From assembly GCA_964542915.1 (NCBI GenBank), contig CAZIVP010000015.1, positions 31,225-95,224 of the forward strand: a stretch of DNA of 64,000 nt, in the 5' to 3' direction. The position numbers and the translations under genes were made by a program. The stretch comes from CAZIVP01 sp964542915 (GTDB lineage Bacteria > Calditrichota > Calditrichia > Calditrichales > Calditrichaceae). The notes below the pieces were generated by a model that ran no database searches, had not been told where the DNA came from, and worked only from the letters and a program-made list of their open reading frames with translations. Numbering within the stretch: the stretch's first letter is position 1; every line of letters starts with the position of its first letter. Positions 44,802 through 54,153 of this stretch are shown piece after piece.

Positions 44802-46337
44802 TTATTTCTTTTTCGGAATTTCGAGAAACAGCAATCGATCAAACAATTCACCGTTTTGCAGCCGTCTCAGTTTCAAACGGACCACGGATCCCGGTTCGTA
44901 ATTTTGGATTTTATCGTAAAAGTCATCCACATTTTGTACGGACTCGCCATTCACTTGCAGAATAACATCACCACGGGCTATATTGGCATCCGCAGCTGCG
45001 CTCATCCGTTTCACACCCTCGACCAGAACACCGTAATCGCTTTCAAGTTTTTCTTTCTCCTGAGGTCTTAAGTTTCGTATCTCCATTCCAAGATCGGCCA
45101 ATTCACTTCGTTCTTTCTGCTGCCGGGATGATTCGGAATCCGAAGCGCCGCTCTGCGAGCCGAGTTCTACAGTCATCTCTTTTTCTTCAGCATTACGCCA
45201 GATGACTAAATCCACCCGTTCGCCCGGGTCATGAGAGCCGACAATGGCCTGCAATTCATTGGGCTTGTTGACTTTTTTACCATTTACTTCCAGAACCACG
45301 TCGCCTTCTTTCATACCGGCTTTCTCCGCAGCGCTTCCCTTTACGACGCTGGTAATAAAGACGCCGCGCGGTTTATCCAGCTTTACGCCTTTGGCGGTTA
45401 CCTGATCCACTTCGGCAATATAAACGCCCAGATAGCCGCGCCGGACTTCGCCATATTCGGTGAGATCTTCCACAACGCTTTTGGCAATATTAATGGGAAT
45501 GGCGAAGCCATAGCCCATATAATAATTGGTACGCGTGGCGATTGCCGTATTAACGCCGATCACCTCACCCTTTAAATTGACCAATGCGCCTCCGCTGTTA
45601 CCCGGATTGATGGCCGCATCCGTCTGAATAAAATCTTCGATGCCACGGCCTTCCTGATCCTGAATGATGTTCACCTGTCTGCCAAGCGCACTTACGATTC
45701 CCGCCGTAACCGTGGAAGTTAGATTAAGCGGGCTGCCGATTGCCATTACCCACTCGCCGATTTGAACATTATCGGAATTACCCAAAACCGATACCGGAAG
45801 ATCTTCCGCATCTATTTTGATCAAACCGATATCCGTGGTCGGATCGCTGCCGACAACCTCAGCATCGTACTCGCTGCCGTCCAACATTTTCACTTTTAAT
45901 TCATCAACATCCTCGATTACATGATTGTTTGTTAAAATATATCCATCCTTATTAATAATGATACCTGATCCCAAACCGGGTTGCGGAATCTCGCGCCGAT
46001 GGAATTCATCATCGGGCATGTTTTCGAACTCCCGGAAAAATCGAAAAAAAGGATTTGCCGGTACTTTCACCTTCTTTGTGGTATAAATGGATACAATGCT
46101 GGGACGTACTTTATTGATGACGTCCACAAACATGGCATTGGGATCGAAATTTCCGGCGGTCGGCCTGGTTTGGTTTTCATCCCATTGTTGGTCGGATTCG
46201 GTGTAAATTTTACCCGGGGACGAGCTTGCAACGCTTTTTGAATCCAGGTTGAAATTAGTCGTCAGTACGATACCGATGACAATTCCGATTGTTATCAAAC
46301 CTGCTACTAACGCTGCAGACTGCTTAAGTCGCGACAT
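44802..46337 (-). CDS. Periplasmic serine protease HtrA/DegP-type
   Basis: 511 residues. Membrane anchor or signal at 8-26, a trypsin-like protease domain with triad H139 (TNNHVIE), D169 (TTDIGLIK) and S248 (NPGNSGGAL), then two PDZ domains (about 300-390 and 425-510, VLEVNGKKVNKPNEL and ILQVNGESVQNVDD). It degrades misfolded envelope proteins. AAAGGAG precedes the ATG. It is 33 bases downstream of the YugP-type metallopeptidase gene, so the two share a transcript in an envelope-stress setting beside dnaK. Confidence 0.96.
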   Translation of the reverse strand: MSRLKQSAALVAGLITIGIVIGIVLTTNFNLDSKSVASSSPGKIYTESDQQWDENQTRPTAGNFDPNAMFVDVINKVRPSIVSIYTTKKVKVPANPFFRFFREFENMPDDEFHRREIPQPGLGSGIIINKDGYILTNNHVIEDVDELKVKMLDGSEYDAEVVGSDPTTDIGLIKIDAEDLPVSVLGNSDNVQIGEWVMAIGSPLNLTSTVTAGIVSALGRQVNIIQDQEGRGIEDFIQTDAAINPGNSGGALVNLKGEVIGVNTAIATRTNYYMGYGFAIPINIAKSVVEDLTEYGEVRRGYLGVYIAEVDQVTAKGVKLDKPRGVFITSVVKGSAAEKAGMKEGDVVLEVNGKKVNKPNELQAIVGSHDPGERVDLVIWRNAEEKEMTVELGSQSGASDSESSRQQKERSELADLGMEIRNLRPQEKEKLESDYGVLVEGVKRMSAAADANIARGDVILQVNGESVQNVDDFYDKIQNYEPGSVVRLKLRRLQNGELFDRLLFLEIPKKK

Positions 46338-46370
46338 AATCAGCTCCTTTCGCTATGAATGCGATCATTT

Positions 46371-47054
46371 CTATTCATGTTGACTCAATAAAATCAGGCG
46401 TAAGAGTTGCATCAGGGCCATAGCAGCCGATGCTACATAAGTGAGCGCAGCGGCATTTAAGACCTTGCGAGCCCCGGAAAGTTCGGTATCCATCAATACG
46501 CCCATACCATTGAGTTGCTTCAATGCACGGCTGCTGGCATTAAATTCAACGGGCAGTGTAATCAAATGAAAGGCGACCACAGCGCTGAAGAATATGATGC
46601 CAAGCTTAAACAACGATGCCATACTGAATAACAATCCGATAATCAACAATGGAAACGCCGCCCAAGATGCAAATGAGGTCACCGGTAAAATGGCATGCCG
46701 TAAACGCAAAGGTCCATAGGCTGTGTGGTGTTGAATGGCATGTCCAACCTCATGGGCCGCCACCGCAATAGCCGCCAGCGAACTTCCGCGGTAATTAGCT
46801 TCCGATAAATTAACCGTTTTTTTACGCGGATCGTAATGATCGCTCAATTCGCCCTGTACGGCATTTATCCGAACGCTGCTCACGCCGTTTTGATTTAAGA
46901 TATATTGTGCTACTTTTGCACCTGTAATATTACCCGATGCCTTTATTTTCTGATATTTTTTATACGTGGATTTCACTTTAAACTGCGCCCAGATCGCTAA
47001 AATAATCGCCGGGATTAACAATATCATTGTCGGATCAAAAAAGAAGAACGGCAT
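46371..47054 (-). CDS. YugP-type zinc metallopeptidase, membrane bound
   Basis: 227-residue integral membrane protein (neutral zinc metallopeptidase family 2). Hydrophobic segments at about 8-23, 118-138, 140-165 and 202-225 flank the zinc site H101-E102-x2-H105 in AAHEVGHAIQHH. The upstream NLSEANYRGSSLAAIAVAAHE block is typical. Likely a membrane protein-quality-control protease, supported by its place before htrA. Start at 47054 follows GGAGGAAAGGAG; the frame continues upstream 22 codons without support. Confidence 0.9.
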   Translation of the reverse strand: MPFFFFDPTMILLIPAIILAIWAQFKVKSTYKKYQKIKASGNITGAKVAQYILNQNGVSSVRINAVQGELSDHYDPRKKTVNLSEANYRGSSLAAIAVAAHEVGHAIQHHTAYGPLRLRHAILPVTSFASWAAFPLLIIGLLFSMASLFKLGIIFFSAVVAFHLITLPVEFNASSRALKQLNGMGVLMDTELSGARKVLNAAALTYVASAAMALMQLLRLILLSQHE

Positions 47055-47382
47055 TGCTCCTTTCCTCCATCTTAAATTGGCCTCTCCTATTACGAGCGAA
47101 ACGTTAATTTGTTCAGACAATTACAAAACAAAAACCATACCATTATTATTCTCAAAACCAATATCTTATAATGATTCCTTGAACCAACTCCGTCCACGGG
47201 AGTTCCCTCTGTGTTAACCCATGTTTACCTTACCCAACCCGCAGCTGTCATGTTGACACCTTCCTGTCGATATGTCAGCAAACATGCGCTGCTATTATTG
47301 TTAAGTCAAAATTTGCTGCCTTGTAAAACTTACAATTTTGCCCTATTTTAAATAAAACAAACTAAAGAACAAAGTTGACGTC
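47055..47382. promoter_or_regulatory. Divergent promoter region, no gene
   Basis: 328 bases between the YugP-type gene (minus) and the NYN gene (plus). AT-rich with no motif I can assign; it must carry promoters for both sides. A run TGTTGACACCTTCC at 47253 could be part of a -35 site. Confidence 0.35.
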
Positions 47383-47889
47383 ATGACGCGGCATTTTATC
47401 ATAGACGGATTTAATTTAGGGTTTAAAATACCTCAGATTGCACGTTGGATATCCCGCGGCGATACGGATAAAGCGGCGCAACTCATCGTTAATTTCGTCA
47501 GCCAGAATTTGCCTGTTCGATATCAAAAGGCCGTCATCGTATTTGACGGAAAATACGGATCAACCTCCTCTGTGCCGTCTTCAAAACATATTCAGATCAA
47601 ATATTCCGTTAAACCTCAAACCGCCGATGACATTATACGAACTTTCGTGCGGAAGAATAAAAATCCCGGCCAATGGACGGTTATTTCCTCCGACAACGAA
47701 ATTCTCTTCACAGCGACAGATATGGGCGCCGTTGCGGTAAAATCCGAAGATTTTGCCAATAATGCTGTAGACGAACCTACTCGCCCCGGTTCAAAGGAAA
47801 AAGAACAAATGGATAAATATGATCCCGAAAATGTGGACGTCAACTACTGGTTAAAACAATTCGGCGCCGATGATTCCGACGAATCGTGA
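47383..47889 (+). CDS. NYN-domain (YacP-like) predicted nuclease
   Basis: 168 residues. The PIN-like NYN fold is shown by MTRHFIIDGFNLGFKIP (first Asp, D9), VIVFDGKYG (about 62-70) and WTVISSDNEI (about 108-117), the three acidic positions of the fold. YacP-type members are ribonucleases linked to RNA maturation in some bacteria. The C-terminal tail is acidic. The PHP gene follows after 46 bases. Confidence 0.85.
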   Translation: MTRHFIIDGFNLGFKIPQIARWISRGDTDKAAQLIVNFVSQNLPVRYQKAVIVFDGKYGSTSSVPSSKHIQIKYSVKPQTADDIIRTFVRKNKNPGQWTVISSDNEILFTATDMGAVAVKSEDFANNAVDEPTRPGSKEKEQMDKYDPENVDVNYWLKQFGADDSDES

Positions 47890-47935
47890 TACACAGAAAC
47901 GCATTATGGCAATAAAATTCGTTAGCGGATAATTC

Positions 47936-49525
47936 ATGTTTTTCTTTCCTATCCTTTACGCGGAAATCCATTATCGATTCAAATGGTTTTTCAGTCTGTT
48001 AAAAAAACGGGAACCTGAAATCATTGCCGATGTGCCCCACAGACTTGATCCGGGAAATAACCTGCCCGTCTTGCTAATTATTAAAGATGCACATCGTTTC
48101 CCCGTGTACATACACTACATAACCGTTTATATTGACGAAAAGCCGGTAATAGAAAAAGCCATTGAAAAGACCTTCAGTAAAGCTTACAGCGATTTTATCA
48201 TAGAGGTGCAGCGGATAGGAACTGAAGAAGGACATCATGCCGTGAATGTTAAAATCCATTACACGGTAAATGACAAGCAATCCATTTGTTTCAATGATAA
48301 TTACAAACAGCTATCGCATGCACCTCTCTCCTGTTATTTTGCCAAAGACGGTTTGCCCCAAATGGACGGACTTTTTTATGGAGAAAGCCATGCGCACAGC
48401 AATTTTACCAATGATCAGATCGAATTCGGCGCTTCGATTGAGAGCAGCGCCCGCCTTGCTCGAAGCATCGGTCTTGGATTCTGGTGCATCACCGATCACT
48501 CCTACGATCTGGACGACGATGAAAACGACTATCTCCGTAACGACCCGCAATTATCCAAATGGCATCGATTTCAGATTGAAGTAAAACGCTTTAATCAAGC
48601 TAACGAGGATTTTTGCCTGATTGCAGGCGAAGAAGTGAGCGTACGCAACCGGCGCGATCGTAACGTTCATTTTCTGGTGCTTAACAGCGCCCGTTTCTAT
48701 CACGGAAACGGGGACAGCGGCGAACATGGATTCGGACGCCCCTCCAAGAATACAATTTCAGATATCACCAAAAGTCTACCTCCCGGAGCCGTTTCTTATG
48801 CGGCGCACCCGCGCGAAACGGTGCCGTTTTTGCAACGCCTTTTACTCAAACGCGACCGATGGCACAAAGACGATGCTCGCACAGAGAAAATACATGGACT
48901 GCAAATCATCAACGGCGGCGAGGAAAAAAACATAACGGCATATATAGCTTTCTGGAGAGACTGTCTTTTAGAAGGGCGTCGTCTCCATCTTCTGGCCGGC
49001 AACGACGCCCACGGCAATTTTGCCCGTTCCCGGATCATTGCAATGCCCTTTGTAAAATTGAAGGAGGAAATGGCGCACCGTTTCGGAGTTTGGAAAACGG
49101 GCGTTTTTACAGACGGCAAAACGTTGACATCGGATGCGGTAGTGAAACGGCTGGCTGATGGAAATTTTTTTGTAACCAATGGTCCCGCACTCCGACTCGA
49201 TGCCGTTCTGGCCGAAAACGCTTACCCCATGGGATCGGCCGTTTCCGAACCGCAGGCATTCCGCATTCACATTAAAAGCAGCCGGGAATTCGGTCCGATC
49301 CAAGGCTGGCGACTCTTAACAGGTGATTTGCAATCTAAAAAAGAATCGATTCTGGCCGAAAATAACGATGGCAAACAATACGAATTCCAAACGGAAATTA
49401 AATTTGAAAATTCGATGCAGCGGAGCTATGTTCGCCTCGAAACGATTACTCAGAACGGTTCTGGTCGTTTTCAGGGCTTTGGTAATCCGATTTGGATCGA
49501 CAATGACAACCAACAAACATATTGA
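47936..49525 (+). CDS. PHP-superfamily metallohydrolase (CehA/McbA-like)
   Basis: 529 residues. The N-terminal 130 residues form a beta-rich domain; the catalytic PHP part starts GLFYGESHAHSNFTND (about 147) with the HxH metal motif, then GFWCITDHSYDLDDD (ITDH), VSYAAHPRE and LAGNDAHGNF. All four PHP motif groups are seen. Such proteins hydrolyse phosphoesters or carbamates. No signal peptide is evident at the start (MFFFPILYAEIHYRFKWFFSL is only moderately hydrophobic). It is in the same direction as the NYN and Omp85 genes. Confidence 0.86.
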   Translation: MFFFPILYAEIHYRFKWFFSLLKKREPEIIADVPHRLDPGNNLPVLLIIKDAHRFPVYIHYITVYIDEKPVIEKAIEKTFSKAYSDFIIEVQRIGTEEGHHAVNVKIHYTVNDKQSICFNDNYKQLSHAPLSCYFAKDGLPQMDGLFYGESHAHSNFTNDQIEFGASIESSARLARSIGLGFWCITDHSYDLDDDENDYLRNDPQLSKWHRFQIEVKRFNQANEDFCLIAGEEVSVRNRRDRNVHFLVLNSARFYHGNGDSGEHGFGRPSKNTISDITKSLPPGAVSYAAHPRETVPFLQRLLLKRDRWHKDDARTEKIHGLQIINGGEEKNITAYIAFWRDCLLEGRRLHLLAGNDAHGNFARSRIIAMPFVKLKEEMAHRFGVWKTGVFTDGKTLTSDAVVKRLADGNFFVTNGPALRLDAVLAENAYPMGSAVSEPQAFRIHIKSSREFGPIQGWRLLTGDLQSKKESILAENNDGKQYEFQTEIKFENSMQRSYVRLETITQNGSGRFQGFGNPIWIDNDNQQTY

Positions 49526-49566
49526 ATGAAATCCGTATTCTTTAATGAGGAAAATTTAACACATAC

Positions 49567-50907
49567 ATGATGCTTAAATACCTGACATACAAAATGCCCA
49601 TGCACCGATCTGTTCTGTTTTTGCTGTGGCTTTTTTTGCCTTTAACCCTCCCGGCCCAAAACGGAAGCGGCTTACAAGAAAAAACGGTTTCTGACCTCAA
49701 CGGCAGAACCGTCGCCGACATTGTGGTAATGGGCAACGACCATACCCGCAAGCAGGTCATTGTCCGCGAGCTCCTGTTCAACGAGGGCGATGCCATAAAC
49801 GATTCGCTGCTCAACGCTTCCAAAAAACGCATTGAAAATTTATGGTTGTTCAATCGTGTGGAATTGATTCCCGTTCCCAACGGCACCGATATTACGCTGT
49901 TGATCAGCGTAACCGAACGCTTGTATCTTTTTCCTTTCCCCACTCTCGTAGTGGAAGACCGCGACTGGAGCAAACTCACCTATGGGTTCGGAATAGCACA
50001 TGAAAATTTCAGAGGCCGCAATGAAAAGGTATTCGCTTCGGCGTTATTCGGCAGCCGACCCGGCTATACCCTTAGCTATTTGAACCCCTGGATCCACGAC
50101 AAACTGCATTTCACGGCCGGCTTTTATCTACAAAAATATACTTTCGGTAACCACTCCTACGACTTCGATGAAAATCACCTCTATATGTCGTTTAATTTTG
50201 GGAAGTACTGGACACGGAACGCCTTCAGCAAGCTTAGTTTTATTAGAGACGAAATCAGCGTCGATGAACCGTTCGCACATCGGATGAACACAGGTAATTC
50301 CAGCGAGACCAACTATGGCCTGGGCCTTCTGAACTTATATGACGGCCGCGACTTGTATGCTTATCCCGGAACCGGATGGTATACCCAACTAAATATAAAA
50401 AAATATGGCTTCTTCGAAGAAGCCATCGATTACTGGAAAACCACTCTTGATGTCCGTCGCTACTATACATGGCAGCCGTTTATTCTTGCCGGTCGGGTTT
50501 ATTCCATCTATACGGGCGGCGACCTGCCCGTTTACGATCGGGTTTATCTGGGTTTTACCGATCGTATACGCGGCCATTTTTATGAAATCAGGGAGGGAAA
50601 ACATTCGCTGCTTTTCAATGGCGCGATTCGATTTAAAATTCTGCCTGTTCGTTATGTTACTCTGCCTCAGGATATATTCCCTTCCTATCTTACCAGAAAC
50701 CTAAAATTCGGCCTCAACGGCGGTTTGTTCTGGGATAGCGGAATCATTTGGAACGAAAAGCGCCAACTGGCGATTGACAATTTTCTCTCCGGGTTCGGGG
50801 TCGGCCTCCATTTCCGTTTGCCATACATCGAAGTCCTTCGGTTGGATCTCGCCTTCGATGAACATATGAAAGCGCAATTCATCGTCGAAAACGGCGTAGC
50901 TTTTTAA
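49567..50907 (+). CDS. Omp85-superfamily outer membrane protein with one POTRA domain
   Basis: 446 residues. Signal peptide about 12-32 (SVLFLLWLFLPLTLPAQ), one POTRA domain (about 45-120: RTVADIVVMGNDHTRKQVIVRELLFNEGDAIND, then LWLFNRVELIPVPNGTDITLLISVTE), then a 16-strand-type barrel ending SGFGVGLHFRLPYIEVLRLDLAF. It is smaller than BamA (five POTRAs) and resembles the short Omp85 proteins of the TamA/patatin-linked kind. Role probably in outer membrane protein or lipid transport; partner unknown. First of several possible ATG codons used. Confidence 0.88.
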   Translation: MMLKYLTYKMPMHRSVLFLLWLFLPLTLPAQNGSGLQEKTVSDLNGRTVADIVVMGNDHTRKQVIVRELLFNEGDAINDSLLNASKKRIENLWLFNRVELIPVPNGTDITLLISVTERLYLFPFPTLVVEDRDWSKLTYGFGIAHENFRGRNEKVFASALFGSRPGYTLSYLNPWIHDKLHFTAGFYLQKYTFGNHSYDFDENHLYMSFNFGKYWTRNAFSKLSFIRDEISVDEPFAHRMNTGNSSETNYGLGLLNLYDGRDLYAYPGTGWYTQLNIKKYGFFEEAIDYWKTTLDVRRYYTWQPFILAGRVYSIYTGGDLPVYDRVYLGFTDRIRGHFYEIREGKHSLLFNGAIRFKILPVRYVTLPQDIFPSYLTRNLKFGLNGGLFWDSGIIWNEKRQLAIDNFLSGFGVGLHFRLPYIEVLRLDLAFDEHMKAQFIVENGVAF

Positions 50908-51061
50908 CCGATAACGCATGACGAGCATCCAATCTTCGGATCGAAGTATCGGTACATTACCTCCCCGCATTTGTATCCCGACCAAGCACAATGTATATTT
51001 TGTATTTGAAGACAAAAGCGTTAAAACCAGACGGACCTTTTACGGTCGTTAAGGAGTGCAT

Positions 51062-51961
51062 ATGGCCAACGTATTTTTAAAAACCCTTGATGGCAAGCGC
51101 ATTTTGGTATCGGACGGCGGAATGGGCACCGAGATGCAACGACGCGGAATAACCGGCGACCAATGCCCCGAAGCGTTTAATATCAGTCATCCGGAATCGA
51201 TAAAATCGATTCATCGCGATTATTTGGACGCCGGGTCCGATCTCGTGGAAACCAACACCTTCGGCGGCAATTCCATTCGTCTCGCCCGTTACAATGCCGA
51301 AGATAAAGTTGATCTATACAATCGTAAGGCAGCCGAACTGGCGCGCGAGGTATGCCCGCGGGGTAAATTGGTAGCCGGATCGATAGGGCCCACCGGCGAA
51401 ATACTTGAACCTTTAGGCACAGTCAGCCTCAATAGCGCATATGCAGCATTTGCCCGGCAGGCCGAAGCTCTGGCCAACGGCGGCGTGGATTTCATCATCG
51501 TGGAAACCATGATGATGCTGGAAGAAGCGGAAAACGCAGTAAAAGCGGCAAAAGAGAGTACCGGTTTGCCCGTGGCCGCAACCATGACCTTCGACTTGAG
51601 CGCCAACGGTGTTCACACATCCTGGGGTGTAACACCCTCAGCCGCGGTTAATCGGCTGGCCGATGCCGGAGCAGACATCGTCGGCGGCAACTGCGGAAAC
51701 GGTGTGGAGGTTGTGTTAGCGGCAATCAAAGAAATGCAGCCGCTTACGGATATTCCACTTATGGCGCAACCCAATGCAGGTAAACCGCGCTTAATCGAAC
51801 ATAAAACAGTCTATGAGGCTTCGCCCGAGCAGATGCAAGAAGACATGACGCCGTTACTGGATTTCAACGTCCGTATCATTGGCGGCTGTTGCGGCACCAC
51901 ACCCGAACACATCAAACGCATTCGCAGCATGGTTGATCAACACCAGGCCCGGACTACATAA
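51062..51961 (+). CDS. Homocysteine S-methyltransferase family protein
   Basis: 299 residues. TIM-barrel methyltransferase: SDGGMGTEMQRRG at the start and the three-cysteine zinc site C211 (GGNCGNG) and C276-C277 (GGCCGTT) that activates a thiol acceptor. This is the fold of the MetH N-terminal module and BHMT. Here it is followed by a separate corrinoid protein, so it probably moves a methyl group between the cobalt and homocysteine, or another thiol. The start at 51062 is set by AAGGAG; a GTG at 51056 is less likely. First gene of the proposed methyl-transfer cluster. Confidence 0.92.
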   Translation: MANVFLKTLDGKRILVSDGGMGTEMQRRGITGDQCPEAFNISHPESIKSIHRDYLDAGSDLVETNTFGGNSIRLARYNAEDKVDLYNRKAAELAREVCPRGKLVAGSIGPTGEILEPLGTVSLNSAYAAFARQAEALANGGVDFIIVETMMMLEEAENAVKAAKESTGLPVAATMTFDLSANGVHTSWGVTPSAAVNRLADAGADIVGGNCGNGVEVVLAAIKEMQPLTDIPLMAQPNAGKPRLIEHKTVYEASPEQMQEDMTPLLDFNVRIIGGCCGTTPEHIKRIRSMVDQHQARTT

Positions 51962-52441
51962 CAAAAGATTATAATATGGTGCCGTTAGGCTTCAATGAAG
52001 CAGACAGTTTACAGATTATGAAAGCGCAAATGGGAACCCATTCGTTCGATTGCGAATAAAGGTTGGAGCGGTTAGCCGACCATCGGCCGGTCTTTTCCCG
52101 TATCGATAAATCGCGAGAGGAAGAGGCGAATAAAAAAGCAAAATGCCTGCTCTTTCCTGCATCAGCCGAAACAAGTTGCAATCGGTCAAAAACCTATTTT
52201 TTAAACGCTCTGCTCTTTAATATCAAGTTCTATAAACGCTCAAAACCTGAGCAATCTCTAACATATTGATATACCTTAATTTAAAAACAAAGATCGATAA
52301 GTGTTATGAAGTTTTGTCAAAAACAGTTATTTCAAAAGTTGAAATAACTGTTTTGTTATTTTATATTCTTGGGAGTATGTTAACGATAACATGGTAAACG
52401 TAAAACGGTCTTTAATCAAAACAGAAAAACGGGTAATCTCA
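51962..52441. other. Leader region before the corrinoid gene
   Basis: 480 bases with no supported gene. The only structure I see is the long hairpin at 52320-52354. No cobalamin-riboswitch consensus recognised, but I could not fold the leader. Confidence 0.5.
52320..52354. repeat. Perfect 16-bp hairpin upstream of the corrinoid gene
   Basis: AAAACAGTTATTTCAA / TTGAAATAACTGTTTT with a three-base loop AAG. A-rich on one side and T-rich on the other, so it may end transcription in either direction or form an attenuator of the following gene. Confidence 0.75.
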
Positions 52442-53113
52442 ATGGAATCCTTATTCGAACAAATCGCAAATTGCGTCGAACGCGGTAAAGTGGATCGTAA
52501 AACGCCCTATCCGCCGGATATGAAAGATCAGGACGGTTCATCGGAGCTAACGCAACAGGCGCTTAACGAAAACATCGCCGCCGCAGAAATTCTCAATAAA
52601 GGCCTGATGGTCGGCATGAAACGCATCGGCGAAAAATTCGGACGCGGCGAGGTATTCATCCCGGACGTGCTCATCGCAGCCAAAGCCATGAACGCCGCCA
52701 TGGAACACCTGCGGCCTTATTTCGATGCCGGCGATACCCACCATAAAGGCACGTTCGTTATCGGAACCGTAAACGGCGATTTGCATGATATCGGCAAAAA
52801 TCTGGTGCGTATGGTGTTGGAAGGCGACGGATGGAACGTCATTGATCTCGGCGTGGATGTCTCGAGCGAACAATTTGTAGAAGCGGTCGAAGCCAATCCC
52901 GGCTGCATGGTGGGTTTAAGCGCTCTGCTGACTACAACCATGATCAACATGGAAGAGATCGTTCAGGCGATCAAAGACAAATCTCCGCAAACTAAAATTT
53001 TTATCGGCGGAGCTCCGGTTACAGGCGATTTTAACGATCAAATCGGTGCGGACGGTTATTTCAAAGATCCGCAAAAACTGGTACAGTTTCTCAACGAGAA
53101 CATGGTCGTTTAA
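52442..53113 (+). CDS. Corrinoid (methylcobalamin-binding) protein of a methyltransferase system
   Basis: 223 residues. N-terminal helical cap (about 1-95, with ALNENIAAAEILNKGLMVGMKRIGEKFGRGEVFIPDVLIAAKAM) and a Rossmann B12-binding domain with the base-off signature D113-x-H115-x2-G118 (GDLHDIGKN), SALLTTTM and the GGAPV loop. It carries the methyl group on cobalt between methyltransferases, like MtbC/MtmC/MttC. The start at 52442 gives the family length; an ATG at 52391 extends it by 17 residues with no better site. It lies downstream of a strong hairpin and before a PhyH-like gene. Confidence 0.95.
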   Translation: MESLFEQIANCVERGKVDRKTPYPPDMKDQDGSSELTQQALNENIAAAEILNKGLMVGMKRIGEKFGRGEVFIPDVLIAAKAMNAAMEHLRPYFDAGDTHHKGTFVIGTVNGDLHDIGKNLVRMVLEGDGWNVIDLGVDVSSEQFVEAVEANPGCMVGLSALLTTTMINMEEIVQAIKDKSPQTKIFIGGAPVTGDFNDQIGADGYFKDPQKLVQFLNENMVV

Positions 53114-53233
53114 TCCGGGTACAAAAGGAGGCGAAGGCGACCGGATGATATTTGGCGCCGATCCGGTAAGCGCGGACAGAACTGAATTTCGAACGACCGG
53201 GCCTACCATTTCGATAAAAAAGGCAAAATAAAC

Positions 53234-53243
53234 GGGGGGGGGG
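53234..53243 (+). repeat. Ten-G homopolymer tract in the leader of the PhyH-like gene
   Basis: G10 at 53234-53243, nine bases upstream of ATG 53252 and just before its AAAGAAG ribosome site. Such tracts slip during replication and can switch or tune translation of the following gene. It may also be a sequencing-length uncertainty. Confidence 0.7.
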
Positions 53244-53251
53244 AAAGAAGT

Positions 53252-54106
53252 ATGTTTCAATTTGAAGCTTTAGACCGTCAAACCGCAGAGGAGATACTGC
53301 ATGTACCGACGCCTGCAGAGGTGCAGGAAGCATACGACGAACCTTACCGGCTTTCGGAAGAACAAATCGCGCAATACAACCGGGACGGATTTATCCGTCT
53401 ACGCAATGTTCTTGGCGGCAACGCGCTGGCCTACGCCCGACGCGTTATCCGGGCCGCAGTCTTATTGCGGAAGGAACACGACAAACGCGCTCTCAAAGAT
53501 AAATCGCAATACGAACAATCGTTTCTGCAATGCGGTTATCTGTGCTGGGATTTTCCCGCGATCAAAGATTACGTCTTTGCGAAACGTTTTGCAGGAATTG
53601 CGCGAGACCTGATGCGGGAAACACATATGCGTCTCTGGCATGACCAGGCGCTGTTCAAAGAGCCGCATGGCAGACAAACCGATGTGCACCAGGATTCCAG
53701 TTATTGGCCCGTTTCGGAGCCGTTGCGTACGATCACACACTGGTTGGCGCTTAACGACGTATCCGAAGATAAAGGCTGTCTGCACTTCTTTCCCGGCACC
53801 CATACCGACGGCATCCGGGAATATGTGGATATTTTTAAGGATCCGCATCAACCGCAACATCTGAAAGAGATTCAGGCTGTTTCTCAGCCCCTGAACGCCG
53901 GCGACGCCACCTACCATTCGGGCTTAACGTTTCACGGCGCAGGCGCCAATCGCACGGACTCCATCCGCGAAGGCATGACCGTTATTTACATCGCCGAGGG
54001 GACCACCTTCGACGCCGGCGACGAACGCAATGCAACACATACCTCCTGTGTGGGCTTGGTAGACGGAGAGCGGATCGACACAAAATTTACCCCCGTACTG
54101 ATTTGA
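53252..54106 (+). CDS. Phytanoyl-CoA dioxygenase (PhyH) family Fe(II)/2-oxoglutarate oxygenase
   Basis: 284 residues. Double-stranded beta-helix oxygenase. Facial triad: H146-x-D148 (DVHQDSSYW) and H228 (YHSGLTFHGAG) with the 2-oxoglutarate Arg likely R239 (DSIRE). N-terminal QYNRDGFIRLRNVL is the family opening. The usual role is hydroxylation of lipids or small molecules, some members cleave C-N or methyl groups. Its place inside a corrinoid methyltransferase cluster is unusual since that chemistry is generally oxygen-sensitive. ATG at 53252 with AAAGAAG; the leader has G10. Confidence 0.92.
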   Translation: MFQFEALDRQTAEEILHVPTPAEVQEAYDEPYRLSEEQIAQYNRDGFIRLRNVLGGNALAYARRVIRAAVLLRKEHDKRALKDKSQYEQSFLQCGYLCWDFPAIKDYVFAKRFAGIARDLMRETHMRLWHDQALFKEPHGRQTDVHQDSSYWPVSEPLRTITHWLALNDVSEDKGCLHFFPGTHTDGIREYVDIFKDPHQPQHLKEIQAVSQPLNAGDATYHSGLTFHGAGANRTDSIREGMTVIYIAEGTTFDAGDERNATHTSCVGLVDGERIDTKFTPVLI

Positions 54107-54153
54107 AAAATGCTTTAAAATACAAGATTTGCAAATGAAAGGAATTAACTTTC

